From positions 895,001-959,000 of the forward strand of contig NZ_CP069396.1 in the NCBI RefSeq assembly GCF_016887565.1: a stretch of DNA of 64,000 nucleotides, read 5' to 3'. Source of the stretch: Archangium violaceum (GTDB taxonomy: Bacteria > Myxococcota > Myxococcia > Myxococcales > Myxococcaceae). Of this stretch, positions 17,358 through 25,557 are shown one piece after another. The notes under the pieces were generated by a model. It was not told where the DNA came from, ran no database searches, and worked only from the letters and a program-made list of their open reading frames with translations. The position numbers were made by a program, and so were the translations under genes. Numbering within the stretch: the stretch's first letter is position 1; every line of letters begins with the position of its first letter.

Positions 17358-18170
17358 TCAGGTCAGACCCACGCCGAGCAGCACCGACGTGAGGGTGCCG
17401 GCCACACCCAGCGTCCAGCCGATGGACTTGAGCCGCCGGGGCGAGGGCAGGGCCACGCACAGCCCGAGCGCCACGAGGCCCACGGGAAGCAGCGCCGCCA
17501 CGCACAGGGGGTGCAGCCCGGAGCGCAGCGCCCAGGCCACGGCCGCGAGGAGGAAGGCGGTCACCAGGGCGGCGCCCGAGCAGCGCAGCCGCTCGCGGTG
17601 GGCGCGGGGGCGGTGACTGGCGATGACGGTGCGCACGGCCAGGGTGGCCAGGCCGAAGGCCAGTCCATAGGTGCCCCAGAGGGTCATCGCGGTGGAGGCG
17701 GGAAGGTCGCCGGCCATGGCGATGGGGACGGCCCAGGCGGCGAGCGCGAGCGCGGCGAGTACCTCGCCCGCGAGGGTGCGCTCCTGGTGGTTCCAGGCGA
17801 GCAGCAGCACCTCGCCGCCGAGGATGAGGGGCAGCGCGAGGAAGGGACGCGCCGCGGCCGGCAGGGACAGGGTGCCGAGCACGAGGCACAGCGCGCCGAT
17901 GAGACCCACGGCGATACCCCACGAGCGGGCACGGCCTCCGTCGCGCTCACCGCGGCGGGCGCCCCGGTGGCCGAGCAGGAGGAGCAGGGGCTCGTGGGCG
18001 AGCAGGCAGGCGATGGCGGCGCCCGAGAGCCAGAGGGCGGCGGCGGGCGCGCCGGAGACGAGGAGGGCGGTGGCCAGGGGGAGGCCGAGCTGGAAATACG
18101 CGCCATGCTCGCGGGGGAGGAGTCCCTGGAGGAGCGGGCGGGGAGGGGTGGGGACGGTGAGGGAGGACAT
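17358..18170 (-). CDS. YwiC-like integral membrane protein
   Basis: The product has 270 residues from ATG 18170; longer in-frame starts exist but add only Pro-rich sequence. The start LPREHGAYFQLGLPLATALL is the hallmark of the YwiC-like family. Eight or nine hydrophobic helices follow, with a His/Arg loop (HEPLLLLLGHRGARR). Function is unknown; family members sit in anaerobic respiration or cytochrome regions elsewhere. It stops one base beyond the convergent exporter gene. Confidence 0.8.
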   Translation of the reverse strand: MSSLTVPTPPRPLLQGLLPREHGAYFQLGLPLATALLVSGAPAAALWLSGAAIACLLAHEPLLLLLGHRGARRGERDGGRARSWGIAVGLIGALCLVLGTLSLPAAARPFLALPLILGGEVLLLAWNHQERTLAGEVLAALALAAWAVPIAMAGDLPASTAMTLWGTYGLAFGLATLAVRTVIASHRPRAHRERLRCSGAALVTAFLLAAVAWALRSGLHPLCVAALLPVGLVALGLCVALPSPRRLKSIGWTLGVAGTLTSVLLGVGLT

Positions 18171-18441
18171 CGTGCGAGCGACCTCGTTCCAGGGGTGTCG
18201 GGACACCGGGAAGGGTGTGGCCGCCGACACTCGGAGCAAGGGGTGTTCCAGCGCGCGTACGGGAGGAGGTGGGGGGCTGGTGCGCAAGGGGTGCACAAGG
18301 GGCCTGGAGAAAGCCGCAAACCTTGCGCGCGGGAGGGGGCGTTCCGAGGAAGGAGGGGCGAGGCACGGTTTCTGAAATGGACCGGCGCGGACTCATACCC
18401 CGGTGGCCCACGAGGCCCGCCGCGCGAAGTGGGGAACCATC

Positions 18442-18783
18442 ATGAACACGTGGACGAACCAGGCCCGGGAGGCCTTGCTGCAGCGACGGAGCAGCCTGCG
18501 CGGCCTGTTGCGTGACAACCGGGAGGAGGCCGAGGAGCTGAGGGAGGGGCGGGCGTCCGAGCAGGCCGACGAAGCGGCCGAGGAGAGCGTGGCGGAGGTG
18601 CTGGAGCGGCTGTCGGAGCGGGAGCGGAGGGAGCTGAGGGACATCGACGATGCGCTGGTGCGCATCGAGCAGGGTGGGTTCGGGCACTGCGCGCGCTGCG
18701 GTGGGGCCATCGGACGGCACCGGCTGCTGGCCATCCCGGAGGCACGTCACTGCATGGCGTGCAGCGCGCAGGTGGAGCGCTGA
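18442..18783 (+). CDS. DksA/TraR-type zinc-finger protein
   Basis: A 113-residue protein from ATG 18442 behind GGGGAA. An acidic coiled coil (residues 15-75, many Glu/Arg) is followed by a C4 zinc finger: CARCGGAIGRHRLL then HCMAC, spacing C-x2-C-x17-C-x2-C. This is the DksA/TraR layout; such proteins enter the RNA polymerase secondary channel and adjust promoter response. The usual D-x-x-D tip of the coiled coil is not obvious, so it may be a DksA paralogue with changed activity. Confidence 0.88.
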   Translation: MNTWTNQAREALLQRRSSLRGLLRDNREEAEELREGRASEQADEAAEESVAEVLERLSERERRELRDIDDALVRIEQGGFGHCARCGGAIGRHRLLAIPEARHCMACSAQVER

Positions 18784-18839
18784 TCCACCCGTGTCCGGGT
18801 ATCGCTAGTGGCAGGATGAGGGCACCGGCGGGAATCACG

Positions 18840-19463
18840 TCACCGCACGATGAAGTCGAATCGCTCGACAGCCGCCTTGAACTCCTCCAGCGTCGCCCCC
18901 GAGCGCTTCGCCTCCGCCGGCGCGTAGATCGTCACCGCCGCGGTGTCCTCTGAGTCCCTGTGCTCTCCCTCTAGGATGACCGGGGTGAAGTCGCCCGGCC
19001 ATGGAACGCTCAGCAGCTCCCGTCCGTGCTTGATGGGGTCCAAGATTGTGAAGCATGGCCACTGCGGGAGCCGGATCGTCCGCATGTCGCAGTTGTGGAA
19101 ACTGCACTGGTCAAGTCGGGCCTCGGAGAAATCGCAGTTCTCGATTCCTCCGTGCTCCCACCACCTGTCAACACCAACTCGCTGACCAAACCCGACCCCC
19201 GAAAACCTGCCCGTGAACCGGCAGCCCTCGAATCGCATGGAGGTAAACCACTCCTTCGCGACCTCCCGCTTCGCCGTGATGGTGCAGTCGATGAATCTTC
19301 CCCACATCGGAACGAAGTGCCGTCCTCCCACCCCGAGGACCAGGGTGCAGCGCCGCAGCGTGATGTTCGGGCCAAGCCAGTAGATGGCCTCCTTATCCGT
19401 CAGCTCCAGCCGCTCGCCCTCGAGCTCTCGGTTCTCGATGTGAATGTTGGGAGTCGCGCGCAT
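18840..19463 (-). CDS. pentapeptide-like protein, probable SitI-type immunity protein
   Basis: A 207-residue cytoplasmic protein starting ATG 19463, directly after the toxin gene stop at 19466. The central part has repeated short strands with regularly spaced Cys/Phe/Leu (LRRCTLVLG, FIDCTITAK, RFEGCRFTGRFSG, IENCDFSEARLDQCSFHNC). This is a pentapeptide-repeat-like helix. The immediate 3' position after a SitA-like toxin, in the order sitB-sitA-sitI, makes it the likely immunity gene. The specific toxin-binding role is inferred from position. Confidence 0.65.
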   Translation of the reverse strand: MRATPNIHIENRELEGERLELTDKEAIYWLGPNITLRRCTLVLGVGGRHFVPMWGRFIDCTITAKREVAKEWFTSMRFEGCRFTGRFSGVGFGQRVGVDRWWEHGGIENCDFSEARLDQCSFHNCDMRTIRLPQWPCFTILDPIKHGRELLSVPWPGDFTPVILEGEHRDSEDTAAVTIYAPAEAKRSGATLEEFKAAVERFDFIVR

Positions 19464-19465
19464 TT

Positions 19466-21199
19466 TCAGAAGAAGATCATACGGAAGAAGGTGCTCGCCA
19501 TCCGCCGTCCGTGAAGCTCGAAGTTCCAGTCCGTCCCGGACAGGATTTCATAGTGGTACTTCTGACTCGCCGACCCCACCACGTCGACGCCCCGGCCTCT
19601 GCAGTCCAGCGACGGGAACAGCTTCTGGAGTTCTCTCTCCACCCACCGACCTCTCGCCTGGCGCTCGAGTAGGTTCGCGCGGTGCGCAAGACCTCTTCGG
19701 AGCAGCCGGTCGTAGGCCGCTCTCTCATCTCGGGTGAACATATGCCGCCCCCACTTCGTGCTCACCTGCTTCGCCGCCGCCTGGAGCTGGTCCCCCAAGG
19801 GGTCCGCAGCCGGAATGTCGTTGACGGACACTCCCCGTGGCAGGTGCCACCGCTCGCCATTTCGCTCCACCTGCCTGTTGCCACCGCGGTGCCGGTACAC
19901 CTCGTTGGCCGAGGATCCGCTTGAACTGGCGCCCCCCGCGCTGTTGCGGCTCATCATGGCGCCAGCGAGCGCGCCTTCGGGCCCTACCGTGACCGCCAGG
20001 GCGCCCTCGGCCGAGGCCGCCACCGTCTGCACCTGCTCCAGCCGCACGAACACCCACGCCGGACCTCCCTGCCCCCCGAGTTGCAGCTGCGCGAGCCGGA
20101 AGCTCGGCAGTGAGCGCAACGCCGGGCCGACCTCCGCCATCGTCCGCCCCGAGAGCGCCGTCACCGCCATGACCATTGCCCGGGCCGCGTCCGTCCCCAG
20201 CACCTTGGCGAAGCCCACCCCGGCCTCACGCAGTTCGTCAAAGGTGGTGGCTACCCGCGCCTTCATGACGAGCTCCGCCCAGCCGTCCATGAGGCCCCAC
20301 ACGGTGTCGATGCCGAGCCAGGCCACCAGCGCCACCGTGAGCACCGCAGCTACTCCCTTCGTCACTGGCTCCGGCAGCAGCCACAGGCCCATGTAGATGC
20401 CTGCCATCCAGACAATAGAGGCCAGGAGCGCCTTGGGGTTCAGCTCCCGCCCAAGCGCCGCATGCGTCTCGTCCAGGACTGAGCCGAAGGCCAGGGCCAG
20501 GGCGAGAGTGCTCCTGTCATCGGCGCGAAGGTAGGGACCGTCCTCAAGCAGCCCGAGGCAGTCACCGCCCCCGCGAACGATGCAGAAACGCTCGTACCTT
20601 GCTCGAAGCTCTGCCTCGGCTTGTGGCTCGAGCCGGACGGGCCCCCACTGCTCCTCGGGCAAAAGGGCGTCTACCCGCCCCCGTCCTCCGTCCGCCCGCG
20701 GATCCTACTCCCCCGTAAACCTCCCCGCCCCTTCCACGTCCGAGACCGGCTTCGCCTCCCTGGCCTGGCGCAGCAACTCCTGGACCTCGAGCACTGCCGC
20801 CGCTACCTCTTGGGGACGGCCCTGAACCTGGCGGCCGTGCGCCAGCCGCGCAACGTCCTCCCGAAACTCCGCTTTGTTGATGGGAACCGGCCTCGTCCTC
20901 ACCCGCGTCGGCTCGAGCACCACCACATCGAGCACTGGAGCGCCCTCAAGTCCTGGCTCCGTCGCTGGACCGGCCCGGGCCACGTCGTCCTCGGGCGCCT
21001 CACGCCAGCTGCGGTTCCGCCCTCCGCCCATCTCCGCCATTGGTGCGTGCGTCGCGCACGCCGCGAAGAGGAAGAGCACGATGAGCCCGAAGGCTCCTGC
21101 AGGCGCCCAGCGCGGAGGGCCCTCCGTCCTCCCTCTTCGAGCCTCGAGCTGAGTACCGCCGCCCTCCCCCGCCCCAGGCCTTCGGTACTCCTTCGACAT
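19466..21199 (-). pseudogene. sitA: SitA-type lipoprotein toxin interrupted by in-frame TAG
   Basis: SitA toxins are lipoproteins passed between myxobacterial cells by outer-membrane exchange. From ATG 21199 the first part has a signal ending LFLFAACATHAP (lipid Cys 48) and the family segment PVPINKAEFREDVARLA. A TAG at 20705-20707 (codon 165) then stops it. The same frame resumes at once and stays open for 412 codons. It carries the conserved core (GGDCLGLLEDGPYL, GSVLDETHAALG, LLPEPVTKGVAAVL, DTVWGLMDGW, TTFDELREAG) and a variable end with VDVVG...YHYEIL, possibly a restriction-nuclease-like fold. The toxin core now lacks its own signal. Readthrough, a sequencing error, or a real null allele are all possible. 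Confidence 0.75.
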
Positions 21200-21303
21200 G
21201 GTGCTGGCCTTTCCCCCAGGTGGACCAGCCTTGAAGGATACGGCCGTCGACTCCCAGGGCCTGATCTCCGGCTTCATCTCCACGCCTACGAGGAGCTGCC
21301 AAG

Positions 21304-21390
21304 CACTGCGGCAGCGGTAGCAAGCCCTGTGGCGACAGCTGCATCAGCTCCAGCTACGACTGCAAGAAGCCCGCAGGCTGCGCCTGCTAC
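21304..21390 (+). other. fragment encoding a PCGDSCIS Cys motif
   Basis: On the plus strand, inside the gap of the minus-strand sit cassette, one frame encodes HCGSGSKPCGDSCISSS followed by DCKKPAGCACY. The PCGxSCIS arrangement is typical of a C-terminal Cys module in myxobacterial exported proteins. There is no start codon in frame; a TGA lies upstream near 21260. It is best read as a decayed gene end or the trace of a recombination event. Confidence 0.35.
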
Positions 21391-21394
21391 TTGG

Positions 21395-21664
21395 TTAGTA
21401 GGGCGTGGGCGTGTAGGGCGTGGGCGTGTAGGGCGTGCCGAAGTTACCGCCGCTGGTCGGGGTGGTCTGTCCGGAGGAGGGGGCGGGTGAGGCCATCAGG
21501 GGAGGCCGGAGGACGGGGCGCCGGTGGGAGCCGGGCAGGAGTCCCGCGAGAGGTGCCTTCGTGGCGCACCCACCGAGGAGCAGGAAGAGCGCCATGCCGA
21601 GGGCCCGTGCTCCGCGGCGCCTCCAGCTGACGACGAGTCGAGAGTCCGTGGAATCGGCGCGCAT
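21395..21664 (-). CDS. small lipoprotein, SitB-like position, with TPYTP tail
   Basis: An 89-residue product from ATG 21664 with a lipoprotein signal ending FLLLGGCATKAP (Cys 33). The signal resembles that of the toxin downstream (AACATHAP), as expected for members of one cassette. The mature part is short, Pro/Gly/Thr-rich, and ends in a tandem TPYTPTPYTPTPY. It is the first gene before a SitA-like toxin and a probable immunity gene. In known sit cassettes that place is held by the accessory lipoprotein SitB. Sequence homology to SitB is not established here. Confidence 0.65.
   Translation of the reverse strand: MRADSTDSRLVVSWRRRGARALGMALFLLLGGCATKAPLAGLLPGSHRRPVLRPPLMASPAPSSGQTTPTSGGNFGTPYTPTPYTPTPY
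21398..21437 (-). repeat. 15-bp tandem repeat encoding TPYTP
   Basis: Two and a half units of a GTAGGGCGTGGGCGT-type 15-base repeat lie at the very 3' end of the small lipoprotein gene. The length is a multiple of three, so unit number could change without a frameshift. Confidence 0.7.
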
Positions 21665-21850
21665 GGAACACCCCCTGGAAATCCTGCGTATCCGCTGATC
21701 ATCCGGAAGTTCCAGGTGGCGCGTCAACGCGGGCCGGCTCACTGGGTTGAAAATACCGTAGGACACCATCCGAAAAGTCATCTCGGCCGAGGTGACGGCA
21801 AAAGTGGTTTTTCGCTTGCCCCATGAGCGGGTTCCACCTATGAGTAAGAG

Positions 21851-22693
21851 GTGCGTCCTGGTGCTTGGCTGCTGCTGCCTCTCCTCGTCTCCCTCCCTGT
21901 CTTCGGCGACTCCGGATGGGGTGGGGCGGAGCGGCCAGTGCACCAGCGACGCACACTCGTTCTTCCTTCCAGTCCCGGGCTGGTGCCACCGCTTGAGCTG
22001 CACCTCGCACCGGGCGTGGCCACGGTCGTCGAGTTCGAGGCGCCCCTGCTCGCCGGTTTCGAGCCGCCCGTGTGCGATGGTGGGTTCGTTCAGATCAGCC
22101 GCCTGAACGAGGGGGCTTGGGTCTTCGTCGCCACCCCGGCGCTGCCTGCGGACGCGCCGGTGCTCCTCACCGTCAACGCCGAGGATGGCGCCGAGCCGCT
22201 CCGCTTCTCGCTCGTCACGCGAGGTGACGCGGTGGACCTGTGGGTGCGCGTGGTGCGCGCTCCGGCGTCCACTGATGAGGATGGTGCGGAGCTGATGGCC
22301 AGACGGCTCCTCGACGCGCCGGATGCGCGTGCCACGCTCGCCGTCCCGCAGGAGGTGGCGGAGCTCAATGCACATGACTCGCGAGGGCAGGTCGAGTCCG
22401 TGCTGTGGCTGGGCCGACGCTTCTTCGCCACCGTGGCCGTGAGGAGCCGCAAGAAGGGGGCTCCACCGTGGAGACTGGTGCAGGGGCGGTTGCGGGTGAT
22501 GCTCGCGGACGGTGTCCTGTTGGAGTGGCCCGCGCATGTGCTCTCGGGCGGGGCGAACGCGATAGGCCAGCGCCATGTCCTGACCGGGCTTCTTCCAGAG
22601 GGGGCCTCGCGTCTGGAACTGGCGTTGGATGGGCAGGACTCGCCAGGGACCTTCCAGCCGCTGCGCCTGGAAGAGGCTTTGTCGCGCCCATGA
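21851..22693 (+). CDS. DUF2381 family exported protein
   Basis: The 280-residue product starts at GTG 21851; an in-frame TAA two codons earlier rules out a longer form. The N-terminal signal is AWLLLPLLVSLPVFG. The body (RTLVLPSSPGLVPPLELHL, VATVVEFEAPLL, DAPVLLTVNAEDG, FSLVTRGDAVDLWVRVVR, then RFFATVAVRSRKKGAPPWRL) fits DUF2381, a family almost confined to myxobacteria. Its stop overlaps the ATG of a Ser/Thr kinase gene (ATGA). DUF2381-kinase pairs recur in these genomes. A sensor or partner role is inferred from that. Confidence 0.82.
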   Translation: MRPGAWLLLPLLVSLPVFGDSGWGGAERPVHQRRTLVLPSSPGLVPPLELHLAPGVATVVEFEAPLLAGFEPPVCDGGFVQISRLNEGAWVFVATPALPADAPVLLTVNAEDGAEPLRFSLVTRGDAVDLWVRVVRAPASTDEDGAELMARRLLDAPDARATLAVPQEVAELNAHDSRGQVESVLWLGRRFFATVAVRSRKKGAPPWRLVQGRLRVMLADGVLLEWPAHVLSGGANAIGQRHVLTGLLPEGASRLELALDGQDSPGTFQPLRLEEALSRP

Positions 22694-24582
22694 GCTCGCC
22701 GCTGCATCCCAATCAACTTCGCGCGGGAGACATGATTCGGGACTTCCGCATCGTGCGCCGGCTGGGCGTCGGGGGCTTCGCGTTCGTGTTCCTGGTGGAG
22801 CGCGCGGGTCGTCGCTCCTCGTTGAAGATGGCGGTTCGGCCCGCTTCGAAGGTGGACGAGGATCGGGTGGATGCCTGGATGCGCCGCGAGGTGGCTTCGC
22901 TGGAGCACCTGGAACATCCCAACCTGCTGCCGGTCATCGAGTGGGGGCGGTGGCCCGATTCGGAGACGGGCTACGCCTATTTCGTCACGCCCTACGTCTC
23001 CGGGAGCACCTTCCACGCATGGCGTTGGCGCGAGCGCGCGACCCTCTACCGCTGCGTGGGCGTGCTGTGCGAGGGGTTGAAGCTCCTGGAGGTGCTCCAT
23101 GAGCGGGGCGTGTGCCACCGGGACCTCAAGGCGGACAACCTCCTGGTGAGGCGGGGAGATGACAAACCCTTCCTCATCGACTTCGGCTCGGTGCACCCGC
23201 CCTGGGCCCGCACGCTGACGGATGGGCTGGCGCCGGGCACGCTCCATTGCCAGCCACCCGAGGTCGTCACCTTCCTGGTGTCCGAGGCCTCGCGCCCGGG
23301 TGCGCGCCTGGCGGCCCGGCCCGCCGCGGACCTGTATGCCTTTGGTGTGCTGCTGTACGAGGCACTCACCAACTGCCGTCCCTTCAGCACCCGGCTGCCG
23401 CTGGAACAACTGCTGGTGGCCATCGCCTCCACACCTCCCGTGCATCCCCGGCGGCTCGACCCCGAGCTTCCCGAGGCCCTCTGTGCGATAGCGCTGTGGC
23501 TGTTGGAGAAGGAGCCCGGCAAGCGGCCCATGAGTGCCCGCGTCGTGCGCGAGGAGCTGGAGCGGGTACGCGCGGAAGAGGGACTGACGGCCTCCTGGCA
23601 GGCCCCGGCGAAATGGCCCGCTCAGTGCGCGTGGCTCCAGGAGTCATTCCCCGACGTGGACATCCTGGAGGAGGTGAAGGAGGAGCCACCGGAGCCGGAG
23701 TCCTTACTGTGTCCTCCCTTGATCGCCGCCGGGGTGGCTCGTCCGCATCGGTTCGCGGCATGGGTGGGACGTTGGTCGCGGCGACGGACGGCTCTTCCCT
23801 TCGTGCTGGGGCTGGTCGGGGTAGGGTGGATGCTCCTCCGTGTGGCGTGTGTACCTCCTGGGGAGGACGGCTTGCTCGCGGAGCCCACCGCGTCGGTTTC
23901 TCCGGCGTCATCCGCGAAAGGACCGCAGTCCGTGCTCTCCTCAGCCCCTACCGAATCACCCATCCACTCCTCCGCCTCTGAGCCGTCTCCGTCTCGTTGG
24001 TGTGCGCTGCTCACCAGCCTGCTGGGAGTGTCCACCGCACAGCTCGTGGGGTGCGCCACCGCTCCCGTGCGGCCGGATCCCATCGGTTACCTCGCCCACT
24101 GCTCTGCCGAGGCTCGCGCCACCCCCGTCAAGCTGGGCATCAAGCCTGACGAGCAGGGCTCCTTCCTGGAGACGGGGACCGCGGTCTCGGACGAATCCAT
24201 CGAGGATGGAGGCGCGCTCAATCTCAAGCCGGGCCCCGTTACCGCCTCCATGTTCGTCGACATGAAGGGCCAGGAGCTGTACCTGAAGATCACGGGCGAA
24301 GCGGTGACGACGCCCAACCGCGTCTACATCCAGTTCGATCGCCTCTACCTTCTGGACGGCACTTCGCTGCCCATCTGTGGTGTGGCCGTGGATGGCCTGC
24401 ACCAGTACGGAATTCCGACGTACGGGAAGCTGCCCATGCTGGGCGCCAAGGTGGACCCGGCCCGGGTGGACAAGAGCCCCGGCAGCGTGGTGCTCAATGA
24501 TCCGCGTTTCGAGACGGTGTTGCAGGGGCCCGAGGGCTACTACGTGCCGCGCATCGAGCTGGCGCCGCCGGACTGGCGCTGA
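22690..24582 (+). CDS. Ser/Thr protein kinase with single TM and extracytoplasmic tail
   Basis: A 630-residue Hanks-type kinase. The Gly-rich loop is LGVGGFAFVF (G26-G29), the ATP lysine is K46 (SLKMAV), the catalytic loop is HRDLKADN (D145) and the metal site is DFG at 164. A GTLHCQPPE segment replaces the usual APE region, and DLYAFGVLLYEALT follows. All key residues are present, so activity is expected. One membrane helix lies at about 367-388. The remaining 240 residues include a second hydrophobic patch ending LVGCATAPV, then DUF2381-like beta sequence (KGQELYLKITGEAVT). It is translationally coupled to the DUF2381 gene. Confidence 0.88.
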   Translation: MSSPLHPNQLRAGDMIRDFRIVRRLGVGGFAFVFLVERAGRRSSLKMAVRPASKVDEDRVDAWMRREVASLEHLEHPNLLPVIEWGRWPDSETGYAYFVTPYVSGSTFHAWRWRERATLYRCVGVLCEGLKLLEVLHERGVCHRDLKADNLLVRRGDDKPFLIDFGSVHPPWARTLTDGLAPGTLHCQPPEVVTFLVSEASRPGARLAARPAADLYAFGVLLYEALTNCRPFSTRLPLEQLLVAIASTPPVHPRRLDPELPEALCAIALWLLEKEPGKRPMSARVVREELERVRAEEGLTASWQAPAKWPAQCAWLQESFPDVDILEEVKEEPPEPESLLCPPLIAAGVARPHRFAAWVGRWSRRRTALPFVLGLVGVGWMLLRVACVPPGEDGLLAEPTASVSPASSAKGPQSVLSSAPTESPIHSSASEPSPSRWCALLTSLLGVSTAQLVGCATAPVRPDPIGYLAHCSAEARATPVKLGIKPDEQGSFLETGTAVSDESIEDGGALNLKPGPVTASMFVDMKGQELYLKITGEAVTTPNRVYIQFDRLYLLDGTSLPICGVAVDGLHQYGIPTYGKLPMLGAKVDPARVDKSPGSVVLNDPRFETVLQGPEGYYVPRIELAPPDWR

Positions 24583-25185
24583 CTATTCGGACCAGACGAG
24601 CGCCAGCTCGAGGTCGATGGCCTCGAAGGGTTCGGCGCGGACGGTCTCCTCTCCGGCGAAGGCATGGACGAGGAGCCACTGGCCCTCCATGAGCCGGAAG
24701 ATGTCGAGCGTGCGCGCGAGCGGGTCCACGTGCCATACGTGCCGCACGCCTTCGCGGGCGTAGATGCGCATCTTCTGGCCCTTGTCCCTGCTGCGTGTGC
24801 GTTCGGAGAGGACCTCGCAGACCCAGTCCGGGGCGAGGTCGTAATGGGCCGGGGCCTCGTCCCCTCCGACGGCGCGAGGCAGGCGCTCGCGCCTCCACCC
24901 GGCGAGGTCCGGCACGAGCTTGTCGGGCCGGGGGCCGAGGTGGAGCTCCGGCATGTGGAGGATGACCCATCCGCCCGGTCCTCCCCTGCCGAGTGCGAAG
25001 GGCGCTCCGATGAGTGGAAGCAGGTTCGATGTCACGTTGACATGTGGGCGGGCCGGATGAGGACTGACGTGCAACTCACCGTCGAGGATCTCCGCCACCT
25101 TCTCCGGCGGAACCGCCTGGAAGGCTGCCTCGACGGACGCGGCGTTTCGCTCGGTCCCATTCTCAGGAGCGCGACGGGAGGCCAT
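24583..25185 (-). CDS. Uma2 family (DUF820) nuclease-like protein
   Basis: The product has 200 residues. ATG 25185 is preferred, although ATG 25203 adds six codons; neither has a good ribosome site. Uma2 marks: EKVAEILDGELHVSP, the acidic VPDLAGWRRERLP, EVLSERTRSRDKGQKM and YAREGVRHVWHVDPL. These give the D...E-x-L...K restriction-endonuclease-like active site. Uma2 genes are widespread in single copies; a biological role is not settled. It converges directly with the kinase gene and lies beyond the terminator of the peptide operon. Confidence 0.85.
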   Translation of the reverse strand: MASRRAPENGTERNAASVEAAFQAVPPEKVAEILDGELHVSPHPARPHVNVTSNLLPLIGAPFALGRGGPGGWVILHMPELHLGPRPDKLVPDLAGWRRERLPRAVGGDEAPAHYDLAPDWVCEVLSERTRSRDKGQKMRIYAREGVRHVWHVDPLARTLDIFRLMEGQWLLVHAFAGEETVRAEPFEAIDLELALVWSE

Positions 25186-25247
25186 GAGGGAGGATTTCAG
25201 CATCCCCCTGGCGCTGTGCAATCCCGAGGCCCGGGGATCGTCACCGA

Positions 25248-25313
25248 GGGCAGACCCGCGAATGTTCACGTCGGGTCTGCCCAGGGAGGGAGGCCACCCT
25301 CAACAGGCCTCCC
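25248..25313 (-). terminator. double hairpin after the peptide gene
   Basis: Two palindromes sit back to back downstream of the small peptide gene. One is an 8-bp GGGAGGCC/GGCCTCCC stem (25288-25295 and 25306-25313). The other is an 11-bp GGGCAGACCCG/CGGGTCTGCCC stem (25248-25258 and 25272-25282). There is no long T-run, but in this GC-rich genome two strong stems between an operon end and the next gene are a plausible terminator. Confidence 0.6.
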
Positions 25314-25322
25314 ATCACCCGA

Positions 25323-25499
25323 CTACTCGCACATGGTCTGGCCGACGCACTCGCAGCAGTAACCGATCAGCGCGAGAGGCTGACCCGCCGCGAGGGTCAC
25401 CGTCATCTCCAGGCGAGATTCCAGCTCGGTCAGCTGGAACTCATCCATCGTCTCATCGGCAGCGACCTGCATCTCTTGTCCGGGCTTCAGTGCGTCCAT
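25323..25499 (-). CDS. 58-residue Cys-rich peptide, candidate RiPP precursor
   Basis: ATG 25499 follows a near-ideal GGAGGA site at seven bases, so translation is well supported. The first 35 residues are acidic and leader-like, with ETMDEFQLTELESRLEMTV predicted as a helix. The C-terminal third is hydrophobic then Cys-rich (LALIGYCCECVGQTMCE: four Cys in twelve residues). This split of acidic helical leader and small Cys-containing core is typical of ribosomally made, modified peptides. The two upstream genes in the operon, a membrane metalloprotease and an acyltransferase-like protein, are suited to leader removal and modification. No known precursor family is recognised; the mature product is unknown. 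Confidence 0.65.
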   Translation of the reverse strand: MDALKPGQEMQVAADETMDEFQLTELESRLEMTVTLAAGQPLALIGYCCECVGQTMCE

Positions 25500-25557
25500 G
25501 GTGTTTCCTCCGGTTGTGCTACGTGCAACGACAAACAGGAATGGGTGCTGGCGTGGG

